A DNA stretch of 64,000 bases from Chlamydiales bacterium (GTDB taxonomy: Bacteria > Chlamydiota > Chlamydiia > Chlamydiales > JAJFMA01). The stretch is taken from the NCBI GenBank assembly GCA_030679955.1, contig JAUXSF010000036.1, positions 62,001 through 126,000 on the forward strand, read 5' to 3'. Below, piece after piece: positions 35,562 to 44,572 of the stretch (position 1 is its first letter; each line of letters opens with the position of its first letter). The notes beneath the pieces were generated by a model. The model saw only the letters and a list, made by a program, of their open reading frames with translations, was not told the origin of the DNA and did not search any database. A program made the translations under genes and the position numbers.

Positions 35562-36311
35562 CTATCCTCTTGGAGCGTTACGAACAAGCTCTTGGATGGC
35601 TCCAAGAAGCGAAAGTAGCCCTTCCTTCTGTGCCTTAGTCATACCAATACGATTGTTGCGCAACGTAGCAAAGATACGTTCTAGGCTAGTGATCGTTCCT
35701 TCGGCAATATTTTGTCGGCGACGATCAGAAGTGGACAGCGGAAAGCGCTCACGAATCAAATTCAGAAGTTCACTTTTCGTTTCGCCATCAAATTCTTCGA
35801 CTATCTTAATCTTCTTATTGAGTTCACCTTCACGGCTTGCTAGCGAATAAACGGCTTGCCGTGGCATGGAGTCTATTTGCGGCTGCAGCTTTTTCGGTAC
35901 CGCATGATAAAACTCGTAGTATTGCCATAGGTTGTAAGGAGTCTGCCTGTTGCCATAAGTGGCTACTAGCCACGCTGTAAAGGCTCCTTCTTCATAACTT
36001 TTCAAGATGCTATTCGCACGCTTAATGCGCTCGCCATGCAGCAACGCGGCCTGATTATTGATCGCCTTGACTTCAGAGGTGATTTCCATCAACGCAGTCA
36101 GATCGCGCTGAACATTTGTATCGTCTGTGGCGTACTGGGTAAGGATATTTTGTAGAGTTTCTGTCTCACCTTGCGTGAGTTCGGCTGAACCAAACAGGCC
36201 TGAGAAGCCATTTAGATCACCGCGCGCGGTCTTACGCGCCAAGTCGCCCATTTTAGTACCCTTAGGCTTATTAGAGAGCCTCTCGTTGAGCATAGCGTTG
36301 ATACCAGACAT
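35562..36311 (-). CDS. pGP6-D/CT583-like protein
   Basis: The 249-residue soluble protein resembles chlamydial CT583 and the plasmid protein pGP6-D: Q-A-V-Y-S-L-A-S-R-E-G, F-T-A-W-L-V-A-T-Y-G-N-R-Q-T-P-Y-N-L-W and C-terminal helices. The function is unknown, but pGP6-D and CT583 always accompany a ParA-type gene, as here. GGAGAG precedes the ATG. It is 24 bases after the parA stop in the same operon. Confidence 0.88.
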   Translation of the reverse strand: MSGINAMLNERLSNKPKGTKMGDLARKTARGDLNGFSGLFGSAELTQGETETLQNILTQYATDDTNVQRDLTALMEITSEVKAINNQAALLHGERIKRANSILKSYEEGAFTAWLVATYGNRQTPYNLWQYYEFYHAVPKKLQPQIDSMPRQAVYSLASREGELNKKIKIVEEFDGETKSELLNLIRERFPLSTSDRRRQNIAEGTITSLERIFATLRNNRIGMTKAQKEGLLSLLGAIQELVRNAPRG

Positions 36312-36335
36312 AGAACTCTCCTTTTCCTAATATTA

Positions 36336-37097
36336 CTACAGACGACTCAATAACTCTTTGGTAACAGCACGGTAATCTTCTGCTGCACGGCTATCTGGAG
36401 CCGTGTCAAACAGCGGTTTGCCATAAATACATGCTTCAGACACCTTGATATCACGTCGAACACGCGCCTCAAGCATCTTGCCAGGGAATACACGTTCGAT
36501 AATATCTAAGAAAGCTTTGTTGCTTTTACCGCGTTCGTTCCAAAACGATAGAACAACGCCAAGGACATCCATGGGATGGCGCTCAGCGATATTTTCGATA
36601 AACTCGCCAAGACGCTCTAGACCCTTGACGCTGTAAAACTCGGGTGTCGCGCAAACCAATGAATACTTAGCAGCAATCATAGCCGATTCTGTCAGCCAGC
36701 AAAGTGATGGCGGGGTGTCGACAATGACCACATCATATTTTAGGGGATGGATGATATCGCGCAGACGTTCGTGCGAATAGCGGTCTGCCGCGAGCGATCC
36801 CGTCACTTCAACCCTTTCTAGCCATGTGTCAGCAGGAATCAAGTCCAGATTTTTTATCTGTGTCTTAAGAATGACATCCTTGATCTTCTTATTACCCTGC
36901 AATACTGGCGCCAAGCTCTCTGAGCTATCTGGATCGAAGCCCAACCCTGATGTAAGGTTTGCTTGTGCATCGAAATCGATGAGCAAAACCTTTTGCTTAT
37001 GAAACTTGGCCAACGCAGCTCCAACATGCAATGCTGTCGATGTTTTGGCTGTACCACCCTTAAAGCTGCTGATTGCAATGGTGTTAGCTTTTCCCAT
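36336..37097 (-). CDS. ParA/Soj-type partition ATPase
   Basis: The 253-residue protein is a ParA-family deviant Walker ATPase: S-F-K-G-G-T-A-K-T-S-T (residue about 12), L-L-I-D-F-D-A-Q, and V-D-T-P-P-S. It corresponds to chlamydial CT582 (annotated minD/soj) and to plasmid pGP5-D. It lacks the MinD membrane-targeting helix, so DNA or cargo partition is more likely than cell-division placement. It begins 9 bases after the thrS stop; GAGG lies upstream. No parB is beside it. Confidence 0.93.
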   Translation of the reverse strand: MGKANTIAISSFKGGTAKTSTALHVGAALAKFHKQKVLLIDFDAQANLTSGLGFDPDSSESLAPVLQGNKKIKDVILKTQIKNLDLIPADTWLERVEVTGSLAADRYSHERLRDIIHPLKYDVVIVDTPPSLCWLTESAMIAAKYSLVCATPEFYSVKGLERLGEFIENIAERHPMDVLGVVLSFWNERGKSNKAFLDIIERVFPGKMLEARVRRDIKVSEACIYGKPLFDTAPDSRAAEDYRAVTKELLSRL

Positions 37098-37106
37098 GAT
37101 TTTCCT

Positions 37107-39038
37107 CTATTTCGATGAATAAGGTGAAGTTAGGCTGCGAGAACTGCGCTCTTCCTCAATTTTCTGAAGAAAGTCATCCAGCTTAACCTCTCCATGCACC
37201 ACATTGTCACGCGTACGTAGGGCCATAGTACCACTCTCTAACTCGCGGTCACCAATGGTGAAAATGTAGTTCACTTGGTCTAGTTGCGCGTTGCGTACTT
37301 TCTTGCTGATCGATTCACTGGTGCTATCAACCTTGGTGTGGAAACCCGCCTTAAAGAGCTTCGCATTCATTTCGCTTGCATATGGCTCATGCCTATCCGC
37401 AACGGTAAGAATACGCACTTGGCGAGGACTTAGCCAAAGAGGGAAGCGACCAGCAAAGTGCTCGATTAGTACGCCAAAGAAACGCTCAATAGATCCAAAA
37501 AGAGCTCTATGAATCATTACAGGGCGTTTTCTGGATCCGTCTTCATCGGTGTATTCAAGTTCGAACTTCTCTGGCAATGCCATATCAAGCTGAACAGTGC
37601 CGCACTGCCAGGTACGTCCAATGGCATCTCTAAAATGAAAGTCGATCTTAGGACCATAGAAAGCACCATCGCCTTCATTGACGCGGTAGGGGCGTCCCGC
37701 CTTTTCCAAAGCATTTCTCAAACCAGCAGTTGCCGTTTCCCAATCCTCGTCAGTGCCAATCGTGTTTTCTTTTGGACGTGTCGATAGCTCTAAATGGTAC
37801 GTGAGGCCAAAGAGCGTATAGATTTCGTCTGCAAGATTCAGAACATTCAAAATTTCGCTCTCGATATCGCTTGGACGCATAAATATGTGAGCATCGTCCT
37901 GGTGGAAGCTACGAACGCGCAAAAGCCCTGATAGTGCTCCTGAAGCCTCAAAGCGATGTACGTTACCTATTTCAGCCACACGGAAGGGCAGTTCGCGGTA
38001 GGAGTGCACATTAGACTTATAGAAAAGCATGCCCCCTGGGCAGTTCATAGGCTTAATCGCCATGTCACGCTCTTCCACATTAACGGTGAACATGCTTTGG
38101 CGATAGTTAAACCAATGTCCAGAACACTCCCATAGCTCACGAGTCATGATAGAGGGCGTTTTGATCTCGACGTAATCATTATTGCGGAACGTCTCACGGC
38201 AATAGTCCATCAGTTTATTCCAGATGATCATACCAGCCGGATGAATGAAGGGCATGCCTGGAGCCTCTTCTTTAAGAGAAAAGAGGTCTAACCTGGGTCC
38301 AACAACTTTGTGGTCACGCTTTTTGGCCTCTTCCATCATCACAAGATACTCGTTGAGCATCTTACGATCGGGATAGGTGATGGCATAAATACGTGTGAGC
38401 ATCTCATTCTTGGAATCACCGCGCCAATAAGCGCCAGATGTCTTCATGACCTTTAAGGCTTTGATCTTACCCAAATTAGGAAGGTGAGGGCCACGGCAGA
38501 GATCAAAAAATTCGCCCTGACGGTAGCCTGTTAGCGGCTCAGAAGCATCGAAACTATTAATTAACTCAACTTTATACCGATTGCTGCTAAACGCCTTCAA
38601 CGCCTCATCCTTGGAAGCAAAAGTCTCTTTCTGACTTTGATAGTTCTCATTGACTATTGCCTTCATCGTTTCTTCAATCTTATCAAAATCCTCATCCGAG
38701 ATATGAAGATTGGCGAAGTCATAATAGAAGCCATTTTCAATCGGAGGACCTATCGTCGGCTGCGCGTCAGGCCATAAGCGCAAAATAGCTTGTGCTAGAA
38801 CGTGTGCTGAAGTATGCCAGAAAACTTCTTTGCCTTGGGGATCCTCAAATGTCCACAAGATAACCTGGTCACCGTCATTCAATGGCTGCGAAAGGTCGCG
38901 CGTTTTTCCATTGATGTTAGCGGCTAATCCCTGGTTCGGACCCGTCTGATTTAACTTTTTTGCCAAATCTTGTGCAGTGCTTCCTTCCGGCATTTCGATA
39001 GCTGAGCCATCTTTCAACTTAATATGCATAGTTCCCAA
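37107..39038 (-). CDS. thrS: Threonine--tRNA ligase
   Basis: ThrRS charges tRNA-Thr. The 643-residue protein has the TGS domain (residues 1-65), the editing domain with H-T-S-A-H-V-L-A-Q-A (H-x3-H) near 75 and the matching Cys-His (C-R-G-P-H-L), then class II core motifs M-N-C-P-G-G-M and R-A-L-F-G-S-I-E-R-F, and the anticodon-binding domain. It heads the operon thrS, parA, pGP6-D-like. It is divergent from the 988-residue gene. Confidence 0.98.
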   Translation of the reverse strand: MGTMHIKLKDGSAIEMPEGSTAQDLAKKLNQTGPNQGLAANINGKTRDLSQPLNDGDQVILWTFEDPQGKEVFWHTSAHVLAQAILRLWPDAQPTIGPPIENGFYYDFANLHISDEDFDKIEETMKAIVNENYQSQKETFASKDEALKAFSSNRYKVELINSFDASEPLTGYRQGEFFDLCRGPHLPNLGKIKALKVMKTSGAYWRGDSKNEMLTRIYAITYPDRKMLNEYLVMMEEAKKRDHKVVGPRLDLFSLKEEAPGMPFIHPAGMIIWNKLMDYCRETFRNNDYVEIKTPSIMTRELWECSGHWFNYRQSMFTVNVEERDMAIKPMNCPGGMLFYKSNVHSYRELPFRVAEIGNVHRFEASGALSGLLRVRSFHQDDAHIFMRPSDIESEILNVLNLADEIYTLFGLTYHLELSTRPKENTIGTDEDWETATAGLRNALEKAGRPYRVNEGDGAFYGPKIDFHFRDAIGRTWQCGTVQLDMALPEKFELEYTDEDGSRKRPVMIHRALFGSIERFFGVLIEHFAGRFPLWLSPRQVRILTVADRHEPYASEMNAKLFKAGFHTKVDSTSESISKKVRNAQLDQVNYIFTIGDRELESGTMALRTRDNVVHGEVKLDDFLQKIEEERSSRSLTSPYSSK

Positions 39039-39179
39039 TTCTGGTTGTGCTGGTGATTAGTGGACAGATATTAATCCATTCCCTGGCAAAAGAAAAGGCC
39101 GAAGTCAGAGACCTGGATTATCAGCCCTTTAAAAAAACTCTTCCCAATATGTTTGGGTATATCGATTTAATCCGCTAAT

Positions 39180-42146
39180 ATGCGGATTATGAATCCAGCT
39201 GACTTTAAATTGCTCTCCGACAAAATCAAGGTGCCCATTACGCACCCAGATTTTTTCGCTCGTATTTACGAAGCGCTTTCCAGAAAGGCGCGGAAAGAAT
39301 GGATCCAAAAGGATGAAGCTTTAGGGGACATCCTCGGTCGCGAATATTTAGACTTATCCGAACGCTTGAAGCGAACCGAGCTGCAAGAAGCATGTTCCGT
39401 GAGGAACATTCTCAGAACTCGAGCTCTAGCGATCTATTTGATCGACGATGCAGGCAACCTTTCCGATGACCGTTTGACCCGCACCATAGCTGCCCTACAA
39501 AAGGAGCGCTATCCTCTTGGGCCTGACCGGCAGCATGACGCGCGGCGTCGTGACCACATTTTAAATGTTTTGTTACTAATCCGAGACTATCGAGAACTGC
39601 GCGCACGTCTGCTGCGCATTAGCCGTCCCTCTACTCATAGGCTTGTAGACCAAATTATTCGCGACACGCTTCAGTTAGAGCCTAATGTGGCCATTACAGA
39701 TGCCGATGTTAGGAGAGCCACCTTAGCTGCCTGGTTAACCTATTTAAGGCAAAACGTCGGTAGCTGCTTCGCCACTGCTCCTGCCATTATAGTTCAGAAT
39801 GAGCAAGCTCACCAGTTTTTAGCCGACGCAGACGAGCTAATGAGTACGGGACGTTTAAAGCGGACGTACGGCGGAACAGAATACTCAGTACCAATTAGCT
39901 CTACTTGGGGTGCCGGTGATTTGCGTAAGCGCTTTGGACTTTGGCGAAATATGCAGTCCAACAACATCTGGGAATCACCCGGAATCATAGCTGGTTTCCG
40001 ATCGGTTAAACTCATTGATTCGGAAATGCCAGTAGACCAACAGATAACTGCTAGCAAAGCCATCGTCGAAAATTTAATTCAACTATGGGAAGGGGATAAG
40101 CCTTACGTCATATCCGACGCGGAACAGCTTTTCCGACGCGCTTTACTCACCAGCCTGAATTTGACCGAAGAGGACATACAAGACTACCTGCATCGCCCTA
40201 AACCTATGATGCAAAGTAATTTGATTCTTCAAGTACCTCGCGAACGCCGTAATGCCGGAACGAAAAGTGAGCGCTGTGCACGGTTCTTTGTCGAACACGA
40301 GATCGCCTGCAATGCATTTAAAGCTCTCACTGACAATGCGTTGCTTCGAACATGGGAATTTACACTCGCATCCTTCGCTGAAACTAAGGCTAATTTCACA
40401 AAATGGAATTTATATTCTAGCCTAGGCCTTGGCGCTAACGAGCAAGGTGGGATTGGCAATTGCCTTTACCAAATTCTTCAGTCTCGTTTAGAGCAGGTCA
40501 ATCGGGATGTACAGAGATTTCAAGAAGATTACGAACAACAATACGATCAAATTAGATACCTCGAAGCGCGAATAAAGAGAGCCACCACCGAACAAGAAGC
40601 TAAGTGGCTAAATATCGAAAATCAAATGAAGCGCAACGAGTTTTACACCATTGAAGCTCTGCGCAATAAAGCACACGCAAAAGCACGTAGGTATGCTAAT
40701 TTATTTTCTGAAATAATTGAGCAATACCTTGAGCTTTTCCCAAATTATTTTCAGGAAGTTTACGACGCTGATTTACACGAAGTAAGCGTAGGGCCTTACG
40801 ATGATAGTCCGGCAGGCTTTAGACTACTATTTAAGCACGGACGAACAAACACAGCCGCATGGACGCGCATTTACAACTATGTCCAATATGTTGAAGCACT
40901 TGCGTCATTTTTCACTATGACAGAACCTGTACTATCAGGTAGTCAGCAGTTTGAAGGATTTGAAGAAGATATTGGCCATATTGTCACATCGGTAGTTATG
41001 CACGTCAAGACTACCGCATTCATCGAGAGCGCCCTCTATCGCATGGCAGCTGCGCAGGGCGGCCGAATGGTAAAGAACCCTCTGCAACACCTTGATCTTA
41101 TAGAGAAAAAACCCTGGGCTTACACCTCAGGTGGCAACATGGACACCCTCATCAGTTGCTACTACAGAAGCGACCAACACACCGAAACCTCCAGATGGGT
41201 TGAAAATGAGCTCGAACTAGCGGTCTTCTTACTCGATACCGTCAAGAAAATGCCCCCGAAAGTATCAGAAGAATACCTATCCGATCCAAATCGCTCATTC
41301 TTAATTCACTCGCCAACACACGCATTTCTTTTTCGACCAGGCTTTGAACTATTTAAGCAAGGCGTGTTTGATAAAACCTTCACCTATACTTGGGTTCGAG
41401 ATCAAATTTTTCTACCTGCAAAGCAATTTGTAACCGAGAACTTCTTGGATAGAGAACTCATCACCCATCTAATCGAAGTGATTGAACGAGAGTTATTACC
41501 GCCCACCCTTAGAGATGCCTATCGCGATGTTTTCTATAGCGTTCCCGGACGGTTGAGCGCACTAGAGCTACGCGAACACCTAATCAAAGAAATAGCGCGC
41601 TCGCCAAAGTTGCATCCCTATGGAACCCCATTTGCCGGGCCAGATGAAATAGATAGCTTCCTATATCGCTCCTTACCAGTAACACGAGCCTATGATGTGG
41701 AAAGGCGCATTACAGATATTCTTCAAGCCACAAATGGCCTAACCGAATCTGAAAAAGAAAATGCCATAAAGCTATATATCCAATGGGCAGGACAAGGTTC
41801 AGCAACAACGCCACTAACATCACAAGAATTACAGAACATTGTAAAGGCATTAATATGCCTTGTGAAAGGGACAGTAACAAGTTTTAACTTTCATAAGGAA
41901 ATTGCCAGAGTATGCCAAACTATCGGTTATGCCATGCCCATGCCACTAGTTTTTGCCGACACCAACTGGGTCACAGACTTCTTTGCCTTCACCGTTAACC
42001 CAGGAACAGCCCAATTTGAGCTTTGGCGCGTGGATGACACGGGGACTATCGGAGCGCCGATGAGCCATTGGAAGCAATGGCTTAATGGCAGTAAACACAC
42101 ACCAACTTGGGGTGTATTTAATAATCCAAATGAATATCGCTCATAG
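39180..42146 (+). CDS. Large conserved protein of unknown function with a Q...SCFA motif
   Basis: This 988-residue protein has no signal peptide or membrane helix, and I cannot name it. Residue 191-196 reads Q-N-V-G-S-C, followed by F-A-T-A-P-A, which recalls the Gln-to-Cys oxyanion/nucleophile motif of papain-like proteases. A-D-T-N929-W930 near the C-terminus would match an N-W pair of that fold, but a clear His is not obvious. A Glu/Arg-rich coiled-coil stretch covers about residues 435-500. It is divergent from thrS. The size and gene position suggest a conserved chlamydial protein rather than a recent acquisition. The upstream ATG codons are close together at 39180 and 39189. Confidence 0.75.
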   Translation: MRIMNPADFKLLSDKIKVPITHPDFFARIYEALSRKARKEWIQKDEALGDILGREYLDLSERLKRTELQEACSVRNILRTRALAIYLIDDAGNLSDDRLTRTIAALQKERYPLGPDRQHDARRRDHILNVLLLIRDYRELRARLLRISRPSTHRLVDQIIRDTLQLEPNVAITDADVRRATLAAWLTYLRQNVGSCFATAPAIIVQNEQAHQFLADADELMSTGRLKRTYGGTEYSVPISSTWGAGDLRKRFGLWRNMQSNNIWESPGIIAGFRSVKLIDSEMPVDQQITASKAIVENLIQLWEGDKPYVISDAEQLFRRALLTSLNLTEEDIQDYLHRPKPMMQSNLILQVPRERRNAGTKSERCARFFVEHEIACNAFKALTDNALLRTWEFTLASFAETKANFTKWNLYSSLGLGANEQGGIGNCLYQILQSRLEQVNRDVQRFQEDYEQQYDQIRYLEARIKRATTEQEAKWLNIENQMKRNEFYTIEALRNKAHAKARRYANLFSEIIEQYLELFPNYFQEVYDADLHEVSVGPYDDSPAGFRLLFKHGRTNTAAWTRIYNYVQYVEALASFFTMTEPVLSGSQQFEGFEEDIGHIVTSVVMHVKTTAFIESALYRMAAAQGGRMVKNPLQHLDLIEKKPWAYTSGGNMDTLISCYYRSDQHTETSRWVENELELAVFLLDTVKKMPPKVSEEYLSDPNRSFLIHSPTHAFLFRPGFELFKQGVFDKTFTYTWVRDQIFLPAKQFVTENFLDRELITHLIEVIERELLPPTLRDAYRDVFYSVPGRLSALELREHLIKEIARSPKLHPYGTPFAGPDEIDSFLYRSLPVTRAYDVERRITDILQATNGLTESEKENAIKLYIQWAGQGSATTPLTSQELQNIVKALICLVKGTVTSFNFHKEIARVCQTIGYAMPMPLVFADTNWVTDFFAFTVNPGTAQFELWRVDDTGTIGAPMSHWKQWLNGSKHTPTWGVFNNPNEYRS

Positions 42147-42275
42147 AAATCCAACTTTTATTTGCTAAATAACCATCGTATAGTAAACGGCATGACATGG
42201 TCCTCCTAGCGCGTCTGTAAGAAGCCTTATGCCATTTCTATCATTCCTTCAATGCACTATTCTTAATCGATTTTC

Positions 42276-42304
42276 TTGACTTAATCGTCCAAAAACTTTA
42301 AATA
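42276..42304 (+). promoter_or_regulatory. Promoter-like element for the porin gene
   Basis: TTGACT at 42276-42281 and TAAATA at 42299-42304 are separated by 17 bases, a good sigma-70/66 match. It would give a leader of about 270 bases before the porin start at 42583. The rest of the 436-base spacer (42147-42582) has no gene. Confidence 0.5.
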
Positions 42305-42582
42305 CTTGTGACGTCTTCCTAAATGCTATCTTCATAGCAAACAGCGATGCACAAATTGGTATTTGCTGGGAAGATAGAGAAGAAAATATGGGAAATATAT
42401 TTACAAAAAATGAATATTACTCCTATATATGAGCTTTAGTACCTCAGAAGGGTATGGGAACATGAGAAAAGGGAAAACGAAAAACCCTCGAGATAAGATC
42501 TAGAACGCAGAAAGGTGGGACTAGCTGGGTTAGCTAAGACTTATCACAATTTTTGAACCAAAGCATAAAAATGGAGAGTGCA

Positions 42583-43977
42583 ATGAAGCTTTTCAGGTTT
42601 TGGTTGCCAACAGTAATCGCAGCGGTTAGCTTGTCTTCCGCCGCCTTTGCGTCGTGCAACTGCTACAGCAGCGACCTAACAGACGAAATCGATGAAAGAG
42701 ATTTCGACGCGGTCGTTGAGTACGTCAACAGCAAACGTACTATTGAACTACAAGAGAAAGCTACAAACTTGGCAATCAGCGGCGACGTCCGTGCCGAGTG
42801 GCAGCATATCACCGAGAAAGTTAACGGTATTGCTCGCCGTGGCGCTGGCGCTCGTGACTGTGTTGGAGACACCGATCCTGTTGACGCAGTTTCAGGTACT
42901 CCAGATGGTCAGCGTATCACAACAAGCGACTTCGACATCGAATTCAACCTATACTTCGACTACAAGTGCGACCGCACTTGGGCCGTTGCTCAGTTGCAAT
43001 TTGACAACTCGATGGGCGTTCAAGAGTTCAACAAAGAGATCTCATCTCAAAACATCATCGTCGACGCTAATGCTCAAAACGTAGGCTCATCTTGCCAACG
43101 CTTTGACAACCAAGGCCCATTCGGCAGTGGTCGTGTTGATGGCATCAGCCTACGTAGAGCGTACATCGGTTACAACATCTGCACAGATGGCTGTTCCCGT
43201 TTTGACGTCGAAGTAGGTCGTCGTCGTTTCTACGACAGCTTTGATAGCCGTATTGAATTTAACTCCATTTTTGATGGTGTTCTATTCCGCTACGCTACAC
43301 AGCTAGACTGCGCAGCTGACGCATATGTTAACCTCGGCGGATTCGTTATCGACGAGCGTGCTAACCACTTTGGTTGGATCATTGAAATCGGCGCGTTGAA
43401 CGTTGCTGACAGTGGTATCGATGTGAAGTACTCCTTCGTTGACTGGGACAAGAAGCGCCAAAACCGCGCATTTGCTACTAACCCACGCGGTTGGCAGTTC
43501 CATGTTCACCAATTGTTGGGCTACTACCACTTTAGCGATGACCTACTGTGCATGCCAGCTAAAGCATACGGTGCGTTCTTGATCAATACCAAGGCTCTAC
43601 GCCGCATTGAAACCAACAACACACGTGCTCGCTACGGCTGGTACTTGGGTGCTATCGTTGGTGAAGTTTGCCGCGAAGGTGACTGGTCATTGGACATCAA
43701 CTACCAGTACGTACAAGCACAAGCAATTCCTGACCCAGATGTATCCGGCATTGGCCGTGGTAACGTCTTAGGCGAATCGTTCACCATGAGAACTGGCGAT
43801 GCAGCTAACTCACGTGGTAACGCTAACTACAAGGGTTGGAGAGTTGAAGGTCTTTACGCTTTGACAGACAACCTATCCATTGACGCTGTATTCCAGTACT
43901 CACGTGCTGCTAACAGCTCCATTGGTGGCAACGCCCACTACAGCAAGTGGAAGTTGCAAGCAATCTACGCGTTCTAG
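42583..43977 (+). CDS. Outer-membrane porin (parachlamydial Pom/MOMP-like)
   Basis: The start is ATG 42583, supported by GGAG eight bases upstream; the open frame from 42553 is longer. The 464-residue protein has a signal peptide (cleaved after A-F-A, residue about 22), a Cys pair right after it (S-C-N-C), an N-terminal helix, and a Tyr/Trp/Phe-rich barrel ending in Y-A-F. I-S-G-D-V-R-A-E-W fits the start of porin barrels, and the many Cys residues resemble disulfide-linked chlamydial MOMP. Codons differ from neighbours: many CGT, GGT and GAC with few rare codons, typical of a very highly expressed gene. A strong terminator follows. It may be the major porin; the family name Pom is my best guess. 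Confidence 0.82.
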   Translation: MKLFRFWLPTVIAAVSLSSAAFASCNCYSSDLTDEIDERDFDAVVEYVNSKRTIELQEKATNLAISGDVRAEWQHITEKVNGIARRGAGARDCVGDTDPVDAVSGTPDGQRITTSDFDIEFNLYFDYKCDRTWAVAQLQFDNSMGVQEFNKEISSQNIIVDANAQNVGSSCQRFDNQGPFGSGRVDGISLRRAYIGYNICTDGCSRFDVEVGRRRFYDSFDSRIEFNSIFDGVLFRYATQLDCAADAYVNLGGFVIDERANHFGWIIEIGALNVADSGIDVKYSFVDWDKKRQNRAFATNPRGWQFHVHQLLGYYHFSDDLLCMPAKAYGAFLINTKALRRIETNNTRARYGWYLGAIVGEVCREGDWSLDINYQYVQAQAIPDPDVSGIGRGNVLGESFTMRTGDAANSRGNANYKGWRVEGLYALTDNLSIDAVFQYSRAANSSIGGNAHYSKWKLQAIYAF

Positions 43978-44006
43978 TCTTTACCGACCAGATCGTGTGA
44001 TTCAAA

Positions 44007-44038
44007 AGAGAGTCTCTTCGGAGGCTCTCTTTTTTTTT
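44007..44038 (+). terminator. Rho-independent terminator after the porin gene
   Basis: A 10-bp stem (AGAGAGTCTC / GAGGCTCTCT, one G-T pair) with a TTCG tetraloop is followed by at least eight T's, 29 bases beyond the porin stop. Confidence 0.94.
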
Positions 44039-44048
44039 GCCTGAAAGA

Positions 44049-44150
44049 GTAAAGGACCAAAAGGACGTAAAGGGACCTAAAAGCCTTTCTGTTGTATTCC
44101 TACCGTCCTTATTTCCTTTTCGTCGTTTATGTCGTTTTGGTCTTTTTTCC
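44049..44150. repeat. GGAC nonamer inverted repeat, locus 2
   Basis: GGAC at 44054, 44063 and 44073 forms the left arm; GTC at 44105, 44122, 44131 and 44140 forms the right, with nine-base spacing. The two arms are roughly complementary, making a long imperfect hairpin between the porin terminator and the next gene. Confidence 0.7.
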
Positions 44151-44205
44151 TCGTTGACGATAACCATGTCGCTGGATATACTCTGGCATTCATTTAGGAG
44201 CTCTT

Positions 44206-44460
44206 ATGACTGATCTTGCAGAAAACTGCGTTATTCGCTTCATCAACATCACACGCAAGCGTGAAGGCATTTTTGCAGCCTTCAAAGTGAAAGGCGAAAG
44301 AGGCGGAGTCAGTTTTTCAGCCTCCATCTCTGTTGACATTACCGATGCTGAAGTGGATCCAGCGGATCCTCTTGAAAAGATTATCGAAGAATGTGCTAAG
44401 ATGGCCGTTAAAGAGTTCAAGCGTGCAGAATTTGCCTTTGAAGGTATTGCCGCTATCTAG
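44206..44460 (+). CDS. Small conserved hypothetical protein
   Basis: The 84-residue soluble protein alternates strands and ends with a helix (P-L-E-K-I-I-E-E-C-A-K-M-A-V-K-E-F-K-R-A-E-F). It begins after TAGGAGCTCTT, a good ribosome site. I do not recognise the family; there is no signal or membrane segment. It is a single gene ahead of tRNA-Pro. Confidence 0.7.
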   Translation: MTDLAENCVIRFINITRKREGIFAAFKVKGERGGVSFSASISVDITDAEVDPADPLEKIIEECAKMAVKEFKRAEFAFEGIAAI

Positions 44461-44470
44461 TTTTTCATAT

Positions 44471-44545
44471 CTGGGTGTAGCGCAGCTTGGCTAGCGCACT
44501 TGCATGGGGTGCAAGGGGTCGTAGGTTCGAATCCTATCACCCAGA
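44471..44545 (+). tRNA. tRNA-Pro (anticodon GGG)
   Basis: Acceptor CTGGGTG / CACCCAG with discriminator A, D-arm GCGC...GCGC, anticodon stem CTTGC / GCAAG around loop ATGGGGT (anticodon GGG, reads CCC/CCU), and T-arm with TTCGAAT. The C1-G72 pair is typical of bacterial tRNA-Pro. An eroded second copy is at 47594-47661. Confidence 0.95.
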
Positions 44546-44572
44546 TTCTTTCCTTCCAAAGCTACGGTCTCT

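Noticed and set aside
36336-37097. MinD cell-division ATPase
   Set aside because: Historical chlamydial label, but the C-terminal membrane helix of MinD is not visible and the partner gene is pGP6-D-like, so a ParA/Soj role fits better.
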